Of a stretch of DNA of 64,000 nt, positions 24,438 through 37,527 are shown one piece after another. The position numbers and the translations under genes are program-made. Below the pieces are notes generated by a model, which ran no database searches, had not been told where the DNA came from, and was given only the letters and a program-made list of their open reading frames with translations. How positions within the stretch are numbered: the stretch's first letter is position 1; the number at the start of each line of letters is the position of its first letter. Source of the stretch: Hirundichthys speculiger (taxonomy: Eukaryota; Chordata; Actinopteri; Beloniformes; Exocoetidae); contig JAGFBZ010000855.1 in assembly GCA_018398805.1 (NCBI GenBank), forward strand, positions 3,596,001 through 3,660,000. Direction: 5' to 3'.

Positions 24438-24974
24438 GAAAAAAAATAATAAATAAAAATAAAAATAAATAAATACACACAGTACCATATACAAAAACCA
24501 GCAACTGTAAGGAGACACAAAATACAACCAGGGCAACACAAGCTCACAGTGACAGTCAGCTGTATATACAGAGATCACAAGTGGTAAATGCTGTTTTTCA
24601 AACCACTTGTCTTGACAATCTAAAGGAATTTACTGTCTTGTTTTATCTCTCTTTTTGTTTTAGTTCCTTTTTGACATCAGTGACAGGTGATCTTGTTCCA
24701 GCTGTCTTCCCCTCAGCATCTGGGAAAAGCAGCTCAGCTCATGACAACAGAGAATTATTTTCTGTTATTTTGCAGCAACAACAGTTTCATTCTCAACGTC
24801 GTCTCACCGACTACAGAAGCCTGATCTGTTTAGTCAAAGACTAAGGATGTTGATGGCTGGTCCTTTTTTTGTATTATTTAGATAGTGCCTAAAAGTGCAG
24901 TGACCTCTGTGGGAGTTTTGTGATGCCTTTGTTCCTCAGCTCCAGGTCCAGCTTTATCGTGCTCAGTGCTGTGG

Positions 24975-25050
24975 GAGGCTGGGGTCTATCCCAGCTGTCA
25001 CCTGGCTAGATTTTGGGTCCCGGGCAGGTCACTGGTCCATCACAGGCCTA
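24975..25050 (-). mobile_element. SINE/LINE 3'-end fragment
   Basis: ggtctatcccagctgtcacc ... gggcaggtcactggtccatcacaggcc matches the 3' part of the intact SINE at 59524-59920, same orientation, with small gaps. It is followed by a CAAA repeat near 25083. Confidence 0.6.
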
Positions 25051-28000
25051 ATGTTAGAACTGAAGTCACCCTTTACCATTTTCAACAAACAAACAAACAA
25101 ACAAAAAAAAACCAGATCAAACCAAGAGGATAGTGGTACACAACCTGACCCGAAAAACCAAACAACCCAGCCATCGTGTCCACACAAAAAACTCAAGGCA
25201 CTTTACCCAGATAGCACTTATAGTTGACGAGGTTAAATACAGTCCAAACTATATTCCAGTTCAGGCCAATTCATTGTAATCCATGCAGGATCCAACATAT
25301 TCCCATTTAAATCCTGTTTATTCCAATTGAGTCCAAAATTAAAATGAATTTAATGCCAGTCTATTAAAAAACAACAGCTAAGGAACCCAACAGATTGCAT
25401 CATCACTAGTTAAGTGATTATCAAGAGGAACTGTTATATCTGCACATACTGCATTTGTTGTGTACTTGCCCTCCTTCACATACATGTACAACCATACTGT
25501 GCCCAAACACACCTCTTCCCAGCATGCCAGAGACCAGCAATCACGTCGTGCTTGAACACAGAACAGAGCACCTGCAAACTAAACGAACCAGACTTTAGAG
25601 GGCAATATTACTTGGACAAGGTGCAGTTTGTCTTAGTGTGTGTGAAACCTTATTGTGGACAAAACCTTTTTTTTCTGTTTAAAAATTTGTATGCTTAATA
25701 AAACTGAGATCCTATTATTATATATATGCAGTTGGGATTTTTATGCCTAATCAGTGGTTGAAAATCAGTTGAAACTATAAAAAAGTCAATTATAATAAGA
25801 TCATGGTTGCCTTTGACACTTTTACAAGCATGTTTGAATGGAAGCATGAGAATGTTTATATATATGGAGTCATGACCAGTGGCTGAATGACTGAATGCCA
25901 TCACTTCCTAACTCCTAATGCAGATCATTAGGAGTGTGATCATTTTTCAAGAAACAATTTCTAGATTTTTTTTTTTATAATGCAGTAGTTTCATTTACTG
26001 CTTACCATTGTTGTGGTTGTACTTGGGTTCCTTTGTGTGATTAGATGAACTGATCGTACAAATTTACAGACATATTGATCGACCTACAGTAAATATAAAC
26101 ACGATGGTTTCTTATGCCTGGAGATTTCCAATGATGATACAGCCTGTTTATAGTGCAATCTGTGGCTCTGTATCTTCTTGGGCCTATTCCCAAATGAGAG
26201 TTTCCCCTGGATAACACGCAAGAGAGCCGGGAGCTTCCTTCTCCAACTGTGCCAGGCATCTGTGACTACTTAGGGGGTATACACCCACTGAACCCCTCCC
26301 AATCAAGATTTGACCATCTTGACTGCTTTGTTTTGGTTTTGGTACAATGTGGCACACTGATAGAAGCACACTGTTTAAGCTATTTGAGAATTTAAGATGA
26401 ATTTAAATGCCAGGGATTTTTTTTCTCTGTAAGTACTAGGTTGTTATTTGATAAGAAACCAGAGAATGTACTCTCACAAATTAGATCTGGCTCTAGACGA
26501 ACATTAATTTACCTAAATGCTCAGATAAACCCTGCCTTAAAATCATATGACGTTTTGCTCACATCAAATAAAGACACATACTCTATCTTTGCATCTACAA
26601 CAGAACCTGAAAGGAAATGCCTGTCATTATGGTGTCCCAACTGTTCCATTCACTTTATTTATTCATTTATTTTCATTTTTCCAGGGTGCCTGGGCTTTTA
26701 TTTTGACATGCCGGTTGTTTTTGTTCACTCAGAAATCTACAGAGACGGCCAAGGAGAGGATGTGTAGAAGCAAGGGCATGGAGATTAATATCAGGACCTG
26801 AAAACTGTTTTTGTCTTGCTTTTTTTTAGTGTGCGGCCTGGACTTGTCAATCACAGGCCCACTCCTGGGTGCCCACTCCAGCCCCCTCACACATCTACCA
26901 CCACCACAGCTGGTTAACAGCCCTCAGCTGTGCAAATAACCTGCTTCCCTCAGTTGCAGTTTGACACCAGTGCAAAGCTCATCATAAACCAAGATGTGTG
27001 CATTCATTTCTCCTTTTTTTCTTTTTTTTCCCCCTCAAAAAAAGTAAAGCTGTAGCATAAATTAATGTGATACACAATGATGATATACATAGATTAATAA
27101 ACTTATATATCTGTTATCTGTTAACATGGAAATTCCACACAGAAAGGCCCCTGTTGAGGTGCTGACCACCAAGACACCGTGCTATATAACTTTTTAAAAT
27201 ACTATATTTTATGATTTATTTCATCGCCTCTTTGTGTTGCTGCCCCCATCTCATTAATCACATAAGTAACGTTCTACCTACAGGAGTGAAAAGGCCTTGC
27301 TCAGACAGGAGATCAGTACAGACTCAAACGAGCACATTTTCATCAGTTCATATTGTTTCGATGAAGGTTGGCAGTTGATTGGGTGATTGGTTTGTCCTCA
27401 TAGATTAAACTGAGGCTGTTCATCAACGTCATAAACCTGCACGACTCTCCGTCAGTGCACCATGTGTGTCTCTTGAGCTTGGCTTTGTGCCCAGTTTGAT
27501 AATAGCATGTGGAAGTGCAGGGCAGGCCGGCACAGCCGCGTGCAGTTCCTGTGACGTCACAGAACACTTAGCGGAGAAACTGCATTCACAGACACACACA
27601 TGCACGCCTTTAAGCTATTCCCAAGAGATAAAGGGGCACGACTGCCCACAGCTTCTGTTTTCCAGGGCTGGGTCTGCAGATAGTTTGGAGCAAGCTTGTC
27701 TTATACAAGTTATACCACATAGTGGTCGTCATGTGTATTGCAGGTCACCATAGTGCAGATTAAGATTTACACGTTGAGAGGACTCAAAATGTATTCATTT
27801 CATAATGTTTGTATTTTTCTAGGTTATGCAAAATTCCTAAAGATTTTGCAATGCTGACCTTTTGAAATTTCTTTTGTTTGTTAACAGTCTGCAGATACTT
27901 TTATCCATGTTGACATACAAGCAGACATTAGGTGGGGCTAAAGCATAAAGATAAAATGCAAGCAGTGCTGTCAAATGAGTCCACTTGTATGTATTTCCAG

Positions 28001-31000
28001 ACTTGGTGGTGACTGCTGAAAATTAATAATTTTAATAACCTCCCATTTGAAAAGAAGGATTTCAGAACCTTGGTATGGGTGAACTAGCAGAAGACTGAAA
28101 ACACAAAACCAAACAAAGAAACATCTTTGTTGCGTAACACTGAGTCTTGGAATTGTTTTTATTTGACTGCAGTGGTGAACGAACTTCAATGAACAATAAT
28201 TTTAGATTAAACAGTTAAAAAAATGCAACACCTCAACTATAAATAAAAGGTTTCAGACTGAAGTAAATGTAAAAGTGTAAAATTGTGTCTGTGTGTCAGC
28301 ACGTTAAGTCCAGTAAAGAGGCCGACCGACCTCACATCCGGCTGCTCAGCCGTCTTGGCCCGTCTGCTGTGCGGAGGGATTGACGGGCCTGCACGTCAGC
28401 ACAAATGTTTCTCATCTGTGATTAATTCTGACTTTGTTTGGTTTCTGACGAGGGCTGCAGGCAGCCAGTTACAGCTTACTCCCCAAGATAATACCCACTT
28501 TCTTCCTACTCTTTTTCTTTCTCTTTTTTCCTTTATTTCTCCTTTAAAGTTATTTATACCTTCTTAGATGGAAATTGATTTCTAAATCATATGGAACACA
28601 AAGTTTTATGGGGGATTAGTTTGTCTATTTTTTTTTCCAAATTCAGCAACACTACAAATTATATATTTAATATATATATAAATTTTTTTTAACAGTGAAA
28701 CCTATTATGCCAACTTGATATTACCAAATATAGTTTGCACTTCACTCTTCTGTTTTTGTTTCAAGAATATAAAAATGAGGGGAGTAAATTACATCAAAGT
28801 TACACGTCAAGTTGCACAAAAAAAAGACATAAATCACAGGATGTGTATAATTTAGGAAGAGCTGTGGACTGTGTTGCTTCATTTAAGATCCTGCTTACAC
28901 AAGGAGCAAAGTCAAACGTCAAACACTCAGGTGTGTATGGCCTCATTGTACACACACACTTATTTTACATTGTCACAAGAATACACACTGACAAGCTGTG
29001 TATACGTAACCAACTGTGTTATAGTTTAAAGGTCTTCTTTTGGCCCCGACAGATCTAGCACGTCTGCGTGTGTGTGTGTGTGTGTGCTTAATGAGCAGGG
29101 TGGCAGCATCATTGCACTAAAGTAGGGTGGTTGCCCCTGTTAAAGTTGGCAATAAGTCATTTTTGTGTGCATTTGTGTGTGTGTGGGTGTGTGTGGGCAA
29201 CCAGAATGAAGGTTTGATGAGGTCGTGGCTCCTGTCTCCCGTTTACCACACCACCTATAGGATGTGACTCCTGCCAGGGTCGCTGCAGTTGCTGCTCTGG
29301 CTGATGTTTCAGCACAAAAAGCCAAAATCTGAAACATATTTTGTCCCACAATTTTGATGAGCATTCATCAGCAGACCTCTGGTGGAAATCATTCTCAGCA
29401 ATCTGCGAGTCCTGACCACATCTGAGGAGGCTCATTTGACCTCCTGTTTTGCCTGCAGTTTTACAAGATTGCACAGTGAAGCGTTTTACACGACTGCATG
29501 ACGTCAGCAAAGCGAACAGCACCGTTTGTTTTTTTTTGTTTTTTTGTTTGTTTGTTTTTTCCCCCTTCCCCTCCCCCACACTGGTCTGACCACATGCTCG
29601 TCATCATAGTCATCCTTTAGAATTACAGACATGATAATCTAGGTCAGAAGTGGTGCCAACAGAAACAATGACTGCTAATCTAAACATCTGGGATTTACAT
29701 GTGTGAGAGATATGTTTGTGTGACACAAAATTAAATAAATGCCATGTTTGAAAATATATTTCAATATTTTTTTTTTTTACATGCATTGCTATTTGCTTGT
29801 TTCAATTTTAGTATGTGCACTTTTTAACAGGAGAAATCGGAGCAACTAAAGTTAAAGCACACTTCACTAGCAGTCCTCGGTGAGACTAAGTAATAGGCTG
29901 CTATGGTAACAAAGCATTGATACAGTCGATGAGATAACTTTTGTCCCTCTGTTGCTTTAGCATCCTCTAACACAGACACGAGACAGTCAGGTTGTACAAA
30001 CTGCGAAGAACAGTGTAAGGATTTTCTTTTTTGCTGTCTCATAAAATGTGAAAATCTGTAATTTCTTTAAAAAATATTTAAAGTTTTTTTTTTATTTACT
30101 GAGGTTTTTTTTTTTCTAAAGGCTATAAAATACATGTGCTGGCGAGCTGGCTTCAGCGTGGGTAAACGGTGCAGGATGTGTGTGTAATGGACATAAATGA
30201 TGTTTTACTGTGTGTGACAGACGTTCATGCAGGCGTCATTCGCAGCAGCTCTGTGATGTGGAGGACATGAGGCCCAAGCGGGAGCTGTGAGTGGCAGTCG
30301 CAGCATCTCCTGCTCGAGCCTGCCCCATCTCTGACTTCATTGGCTCCGGCTCTGACGCAAATACCCCCCCTCCCTCCTCCCCCCAACACACACACACACA
30401 CACACGCAGAACCCTGTCTCCACCACCCCTGCACACTTCTTTCATCACGTTTTTTTTTTCTTTTCACCCATTTAATTTTTTTTTCATGTGCCTTCTGCAG
30501 TTCTCTCCACTGCAGCGCAGCTCCACATCACATATTTGCACCACCTGTCAGTCGTTACCATGCGCCTTCCCTCTCGTATTGATAGAAACCTCATTAACAT
30601 TTCCTTTGTTTATTTCTCACTATATATTTACCCTCTTTGCCTTTGAATGAAGTGGTGCAGCGTGAGGTCTGCGTCACAGCGAGCTGCTGAGAGCATTAGA
30701 GCTGTTTCACAGTCAGATTAAATTTGTCAGCATGTGGCCCACAAACGGAGAATATTTTCCACTGTTTTACGTTTTAACTGTCGGACTGTGCCATTATGTT
30801 TCTTTTACAAACTGCACCATTCAATCAAGTCGTGAACAAGCTCTGAATAGAGATAATATTGGAGAATTATGACACATATTTTGTATGTTGTTTTTTTTTT
30901 TACTCACATTAAGCCAAAAAGCAACTAAATAAATAAAGATGCATAAATAATAAAAATGCATCCTCCTGGTTGAATTTTATAAATTCAATGGGAAATAAAA

Positions 31001-32379
31001 TTACTAATTAAATCATGGCTCAGATGCTGAAATTTAAAAAGGCAACAGAAATGTTGAAAAGTGCCATATTATATTTACTGTGAATGCTCCGGCGTGAGGC
31101 TGAGGATGGAGCTTTGAGTTAACAGCTGCTTTGCTCTGCAGAGTCCACACTGGAGAGGTGTTTTACAAACTGATAGCTAGTGTTTGTTTTTGTTATTTTT
31201 TTTCTCTTTGTTGTGTACATTTTCCTGCCGTCAGGTTGTAGTGATGCACGGCAGCACCCATCAGCTTCCACGGCTCCACAGAGAAGGACATGAGCGCTTC
31301 TCTGCAAGATTTAAGTAACAACATTCAAAAGGAACTGGCACCAAATTGTCCAGAAATGTAATTTTGTTGGTGAGCAGTACAGCTACTATATTACAATAAT
31401 AGCCATTTGATCATTTTTATTATTTGCTGGTTTATTAGGAGAACCAGAGGAAATTTACACTTATACACAGTATAATCTCATGGTGGTTAAGTCACTTTTG
31501 TTCTACTGTTTTAAAGCTCCTGGTTTATTGGCAAAATGTGAATGAATTGACACCACTGATGCCAGATGAAGCTCTCAAACTAATGTCACCATCTGACATT
31601 ATTTCATGACTGAGTGACATGTTTTCGCATATAGGGCAATCTGTTGAAACTGCTAAACAATATTCTGGTGACAGTTTCAGGAAATGCGAAGGGAATTTCG
31701 CAGGCCTGTTCTACCTTCAGTCTATGAGTGTGTGAGGCTCCTGGTGGGTGCTCATGGAGTAATGAGATCACATGCAGGTGGTTGTCTGTGCATCTCTTGC
31801 TAGATTAACGTGTGCTAATATGATTTGACCAGGACTTGTCCATTGACTGGATTTGTTGTATGCTTGCATGACATACCTCTTTCTGTAGATACAAATCAAC
31901 TGGAACATAATCCTCCGTATGTAACTGGATTAGTTAACACTGTTGTTTCTGTGGCAGACAAAAGCTGTATGAGTGTGCATCATTAATAGAGGATATTACT
32001 GTACATGTGAGACTGTGTGTAAAAGATAGATGTAGCCTCTGTGAAATCATTTGTTCATGGACTATTGTTTTGAAGCCTCATGTTCAGTGGTTACCTTCTT
32101 GGGTTTTTGAACCGACAAGTGAAGTCAGTTGGGATTAGGGCTTGGAAGGAGCAAAAAGATTTCCATAAATATAATAATAATGACCTTAAGTCGGAAGCAG
32201 TGGAATGTGACAGTAAAATAAAGGATGTATTTCAGATAAAATGAACAAACTTCCTATGATCTCGACCCCTCCAGATAACATAAAATTAAATTCACTTCCC
32301 AGCCTTCCTTTCTGTATTGGCTGCAGTGAGGTCTGTCCGGACGTCAGACTGTGTGCATGGCATTGTTTTGTACAATACA
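25051..32379 (+). other. pde10a intron, no gene identified
   Basis: No exon or named repeat seen apart from GT/CA runs (for example 29067-29086, 29176-29200 and 30388-30406) and A/T tracts. Two perfect CREs lie here (27552-27559 and 29499-29506), the first in a locally CG-rich patch. The stretch 28310-28480 is also unusually rich in CG for this region. Either could be a conserved regulatory element, which needs cross-species alignment. Confidence 0.45.
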
Positions 32380-33790
32380 CTCACAATACACTCAGTCTCC
32401 CAGGTCATGATAATCCTCACAGGCTTAAATTAAGGCAACATGTTTTCTTGGTTCTTCAAGTCATTTCAGCTTCCACCCCAAAAGGCTTCATCAGATCAAA
32501 GCATCAGATGGGGAGTTTCTAGCTGATAAACTGCTGGAAATTCACTGACCCTCCCATCACTCCCATCACCACTAAGTTGTTGAGTCTTTTGTTTACCTGG
32601 TTTTGGTCACATAAGTCAAGATGCAAATACTTGTGAAAACACCTGGATAGGAGATTCAAGGCTGGATTGTAGGTGTTTGATAGGTGAACTCTGAGACGAT
32701 ATAAATATATGGCAGCACAGTGTCTTGGTGGTTAGTGCTGTTGCCTCATAGCAAGAAGGTTCCTGGTTTGAACCTCAGCAGGGGCCTTTCTGTGTGGAGT
32801 TTGTTCTCCCAATGCTTGCATGGCTTACTTCCTCCAGAGTAAGGAGTAACCGGAGGAAGTAACCGGAGGACTCCGGACTCCTCGCACAGTCCAAAGACAT
32901 GCATGTTAGGTTAATTGGTGGTTCTAAATTGCCCGTAGGAGTGATTGTGATTGTGTGTGTGCATGGTTGTTCATCTACATGTGGCCCTGCGATGGACTGG
33001 TGACCTGTCCAGGGTGTATGGATTAGACCAGGTATGGTCTAATGGTGTAAAGTTTCTGATGACAGTATGTGTTCCAGTGGGAAGTCTGAAACAAAAGCAG
33101 ACATTCTCTTGAGTATCTAGGTTTCTGTTATACCCTAGCCTCAGCATTGAAACTTTCGTCCTCTTCAATATGCGCAGTACAGTCCAAAAAAGGTAGCTTG
33201 TTGTTTTCTGCATCCTTTCTGGTGATCTTGATGTTGCCGTCCTCTGATTTGATGTGTCCAGTGAGCACCTCTACTTCTTGAGGTCTGGATTATGTCACAG
33301 GTCCCATCCACACATCTGAACCAGTGGCTTGGTGCTGTTCCCTTGTAGGAGTTCAGTGTTCTTCTTTCCACTTGCTCTATGCACATGTTGGCAATAATGG
33401 GTGACACCAGAGAACCAATTACACATCCGTGTTTCTGTCTGTAAAACAGCTCATTGTACTTCAGGTAAGATTTGGTCTGAGGTGAAACTGGTCCTGTATT
33501 TTAAGGCTCCATGTTGTTCCAGTTGTTTCCTGATGGTCTCCACTGCCTCAGATGTAGGTTCACAGGTGAAAAGTAAAGTGAGATCAGATAATACAATGGT
33601 TTCACCTGAAGCCAGTTTCAGATGTTGGATCTTGTTGACAAAGCCCTTGGAGCCCTTGGGATGTGGACTGTTTCCAACCAGAGGGGCTAACATGGCGGTG
33701 AGGTGTTTTGCAGTGTTGTAGTTGACTGATGATGGCTATGGGTTGGTGCTGCTGCTCTTGTACCAAACGTATGACTGAAATGATGCAAGC
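32380..33790 (-). pseudogene. Penelope-like element remnant, split by a SINE
   Basis: On the minus strand the RT region reads in pieces: PLVGNSPHPKGSKGFVNKIQ (about 33690), LLFTCEPTSEAVETIRKQL (about 33540-33575), SPIIANMCIEQVERRTLNSY (about 33345-33405), TAPSHWFRCVDGT (about 33300-33340) and a broken KLPFLDC-like stretch near 33190. These are characteristic of fish Penelope-like RT; VDGT replaces the catalytic YVDDT-type motif. The piece 32440-32700 resembles the family's 3' region (cttcatcagatcaaag, aaaggcttc). The GIY-YIG endonuclease is absent. Inactive. Confidence 0.75.
32711..33020 (+). mobile_element. tRNA-derived SINE inserted in the Penelope-like remnant
   Basis: Starts ggcagcacagtgtcttggtg with an A-box-like stretch, then ggtttgaacctcagcagggg (B box). 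It runs through the family body (ccaaagacatgcatgttagg, ctgcgatggactggtgacct) and stops at ccagggtgtatgg, lacking the family's 3' tail. An internal 13-bp tandem (agtaaccggagga twice) near 32845-32872 is private to this copy. It is younger than the host PLE copy. Confidence 0.75.
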
Positions 33791-36504
33791 AAGCTTACAT
33801 TTAGAGTATTTTAGTTATTGGGAAGCTAGCAACTGTATTTACACATTTTTTATTTCTTGAATAATCCTTTGTTCTTCATCTAGTGCACAGGTTTCAAAAA
33901 ACCATCTGCACATGTGATGGAGGAATACAAGTGTAGACATTTAACTGAATTTAGATGAAATCTGATTCTTGCAACAAAGACCATCCCATAAATTATCCCA
34001 GAGATATAATTCCCATGTATTCCTGTTAAATCCTATATATTCCCTTTAATACGCTGGTCATATGTTGAAGTGTTCTTGGCCAAGACATTGGTGTGTGATT
34101 GTGTGTTTTATAGAAAAACCACTGACTAGACTTGATAGAAAAGAAATCTGTGTAGATCTTTGTGACTCAGTGCTGTTTTATACAAATATATATTTTTGAT
34201 TTTAGCCATTTCACAAGCATGGCATGCGTTGTAGCCAGTGGTTTAGGTTTAGTCTCAGTACTGGTAGAGACAAATCAAGTTTGTCTTATTTTATCTTATG
34301 AGTTCAGTTGCACTAAAGATTCACTTGGTGAAACAATTTAATTCATAATGTGTTTGCATTGTTTTTTCATAGCAATGAATTCCTGCTCTTTGCATTTCAG
34401 TGCAAAGTTCATGGACTAGAAAAGGTAGCAACTGCAGACTCATTTTATCCTCCAGAAAAGCCCTGCTCTTTTATTTTAAAAAAGGAATTTTAAAATGGGA
34501 AAGACAAAAAGGATGAGAAGAGGGAGCAGTGATGTGACAATAAAGCGGTTTCTCAGAGAAAATAAACATTTATTTATGATCATTTCACAGTTGGTGACAT
34601 TCTAAAGTACAAATATAAACATCCACACCTCAGCACAGCGCTGCAGGACGGTGTCCTGTTACCAGGTTTTGTGTGACTCCTGCTTAAAGCATCGTTTTCC
34701 ATAATACAGAGGTCTTTCTACCCATACAGGCTAAAATCAAATTAGATAAATACAGATATGCATTTCTTCTGCAAAATCTTTGTCTCAATCACAATAACAG
34801 TGTTTGGTTGCTGACAGCCAAACAGTCTTAAAAAAAAAAGACTGAGAGAAAGAGAATAATAAAAAAAGCAATAAGAGTAATGGTCCTATTGATTTTATAG
34901 AAAAAAAGTGAGTTTCAAAACATTAAGCGATAAACAAAGTTGTCATATTTTCTCATGGGTCTGAGAATGTCTGAGGGGAAAACATCTTTCCTCTGGGTAC
35001 GTCTCATGTGCTACAGTCTGACAGCACTTATTCAAAATGGCAATGATTAAGACGACAGAAGGCAGGTAATGGTGAGCAGTGATTTGTGATTTCCATTAAC
35101 CTAAATTATGCAGCAATCTCACATTTGTCCTAATGGATCACAGTGCAGTGACGTCCATTGACGTCACATTTCAAATGAGCCGCATTGCAGTCGCATGCAA
35201 ATTTGTGCATGGCAGTCTTTGTGTAAATGTGGGCCCCTTTTTTTTCTTTCTTTCTTTTTTTTTCCTATTGTGGCATTTCCTAACGTATAAGCAGAGTCGG
35301 TTAAATGCTCTTCCGTTGTTGAACTAGTTGCAAGCCAAGCTGTGAAGATGTGCATAGCTCCCTCAGCCCCCCAGGGACCCTGTATTTTCATGGGCCTGCC
35401 TCTGACGTCAATGCTCCGGCTGTCCTGTGGATTGTCAGAACAGACTATTCAGTTGGGGGAGGGGACTGGAAGTCTCTGTAGTGTGTGTCTGCTGCATGTG
35501 ATGTGTGTGTGTGTGTATGTGTGTGTATGCCTGTGTGGATGTGAGTATCCTCCCGTGTGTATTTGTGTGTGCATGTTCATGTTTGCATGTGATCTGTAAA
35601 TGTTTCACTTGCATCTGTGTATGCTTGTGGGCAGTGCGCAAAACGCTCGTACAGTGCCTTGAATCTGAAATGTGCTTAAGCAGATGAGGTCTGTCATGTG
35701 GGGTACAGGGGGAGGTTAGGCTGTGAAGGAGCATGCACACACACACATCTGAACGTGTGTTGCTCTTATGCTGGAAGATATTCAGCGCGGTTGTCCGAAG
35801 ATGTTTGATAAAGCAGCCAAGAGAAGAGAACAGTTAAGCTTCACTGCCAACCGCTCACCCTTCAGTCAGCTGTTGATCTCCAGTGAACAACAGTGAAGCA
35901 GCTCATCTCATGACATTTCAAGTGATGTCATCGTTACCTTCTTGATCTCCATATATCTTCCTGTAACACATATACCACCCTTCCACAGATGGATTTAGGA
36001 TTATTAACAGCCAATATTTACTTAGAAAGGAGCATGTACTTGTTGTTCACTTTAACACACATAAAGGTGAAGCATCCTGACTGACTGTGGCGTTAATTTA
36101 TTTATTTTTTGGAAAAAAAACAGGACAACAACAGTTGAATTATTTTTAATTATATCCAATAGATAAACTCACAATAAGGCAAATTCTGCTGCAAAATCTT
36201 TTTCTTGACCTTTCTGAATACAAGGAATATGATTGTTTTAATATATTCTAAAATGAAATATACTCAACTCTTGAAATAAAGATTTCCCGTATAAAACGTA
36301 TGAGCTTGCAATAGAAGATGCACCAGCTCTGATTAAATTTGGAGCATTATTTTTGATTTTCTTTTCTGAAAGAGATCATTTTTGGGATCGGACTAAATTG
36401 TAATTTTGTATCCTAAACAAAAAAAATTGTAATTTGAAAAAATGTTCCAAAGTTATCCCAAAATTAGCACCATCTCAAGAGTAGCTGCGTTAGACCGCAT
36501 TCAT
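33791..36504 (+). other. pde10a intron, no gene; CRE cluster and GT-rich tract
   Basis: Nothing coding recognised. The CRE cluster at 35149-35410 and a GT-rich tract (about 35503-35570) stand out. The rest is AT-rich. Confidence 0.5.
35149..35410 (+). promoter_or_regulatory. cluster of cAMP response elements in pde10a intron
   Basis: TGACGTCC (35149-35156) and the perfect palindrome TGACGTCA (35159-35166) start exactly 10 bp apart, one DNA turn. A second perfect TGACGTCA lies at 35403-35410. An octamer, ATGCAAAT, lies at about 35195-35202. CREB/ATF dimers bind TGACGTCA. The role as an enhancer of pde10a is inference from location in the first intron of a cAMP phosphodiesterase gene. Confidence 0.5.
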
Positions 36505-36512
36505 GTAATAAT

Positions 36513-37519
36513 TAGGGCTGGGCAATGATTAAAATTTTTAATCGCTATTAATCGCATGATTTCCCTGATTAATGGCATTGTATAAGAAAAATCAAATAAT
36601 GAATTCAAAAGTAGTGTAAAGGTCACTTTTATTTAAATGTTCTACTGCCATATAAACTAAAGTACCATAACATTTGTTGTTCAAACACTTTTAACATCAG
36701 CACTTGCCAGTAACACATACTTTGTGTAAATCTTATCTTAAAAAATCGAAATCTAACACAAAAAAAAAAAAAAGTTTTTTTTTTTTTTTTTAAAGATTTC
36801 AATTTTAGCAAACCGGCCACGGGACTGAATTTCTTTTTCAATATTTTATTGTCTGGTTTAGGTGACCCAGAAATGGCTTTGTTTTATAATCAAGGAACAG
36901 ACTTTCTGTTGTCATTACACATCTGTACCACTAGATGGAGCCGCACTGAAGTGACCAGCTAGAGCAGTGGTTCTCAAACTTTAAATGCTGCTTACCACCT
37001 GAGAAACTATTGAGCTCTCCGAGGAGAGATGTTTATTCCTTATTGTGGTTATTTATTGTTACCTGAATTTCATTTGAAATGTTGTATTTATAATGCATTA
37101 TCATGCATTGACAAGTCATGACATTCCCCCGCGTACCACCAGTGGTATGCGTACCACAGTTTGCGCACCACTGAGCTAGAAAATAGCATGACAGTGAACA
37201 CATGGAGCAGATCTGATGTAAAATGGAGGACTGACGCGATCGTCTTGAACAAAGAGTTTTGTTTTGTTTTTTTCGGACAGAATTGTTAGTATTGCTACCT
37301 GAGTTACTACCCAAACTGTATAGGTCACTGAGTTTTATCGCTCTCCATGTCTGTTTTAGTTTTACCTGCCAATTCTCTTCCGGCTCCGCAGCAGCCAGTA
37401 ACAGACTTTTCAAAAAAAAGCACGTGAGCAACATGCGTTAACGCGCAATAAAATAAATGTCAGCGTTAACATTTATTATGTGTTAACGCGATAATAACAC
37501 GTTAACATGCCCAGCCCCA
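36513..37519 (+). mobile_element. hAT-type non-autonomous element, copy 1
   Basis: Perfect 8-bp target duplication GTAATAAT (36505-36512 and 37520-37527). The terminal repeats TAGGGCTGGGCA and TGCCCAGCCCCA are inverted at 11 of 12 bases. The 8-bp duplication fits the hAT superfamily. The interior has ttaatcgc/gttaacgcg motifs near both ends and no transposase. It is homologous, in reverse orientation, to 62571-63705 but lacks about 330 bp of that copy's interior and carries a nested insertion at 36965-37173. Confidence 0.85.
36965..37173. mobile_element. nested 209-bp hAT MITE
   Basis: Ends CAGTGGTTCTCAAACT and AGTTTGCGCACCACTG are the typical hAT inverted repeat. Flanking 8-mers AGCTAGAG (36957-36964) and AGCTAGAA (37174-37181) are a target duplication with one mismatch. 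The homologous copy at 62.6-63.7 kb has an uninterrupted accagctagtgaaca-type site at the same place, so the empty site is visible within this window. Confidence 0.88.
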
Positions 37520-37527
37520 GTAATAAT

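Noticed and set aside
24168..24578. 136-codon frame with a Gly run
   Set aside because: Gly run is the poly-C tract read on the minus strand; no homology.
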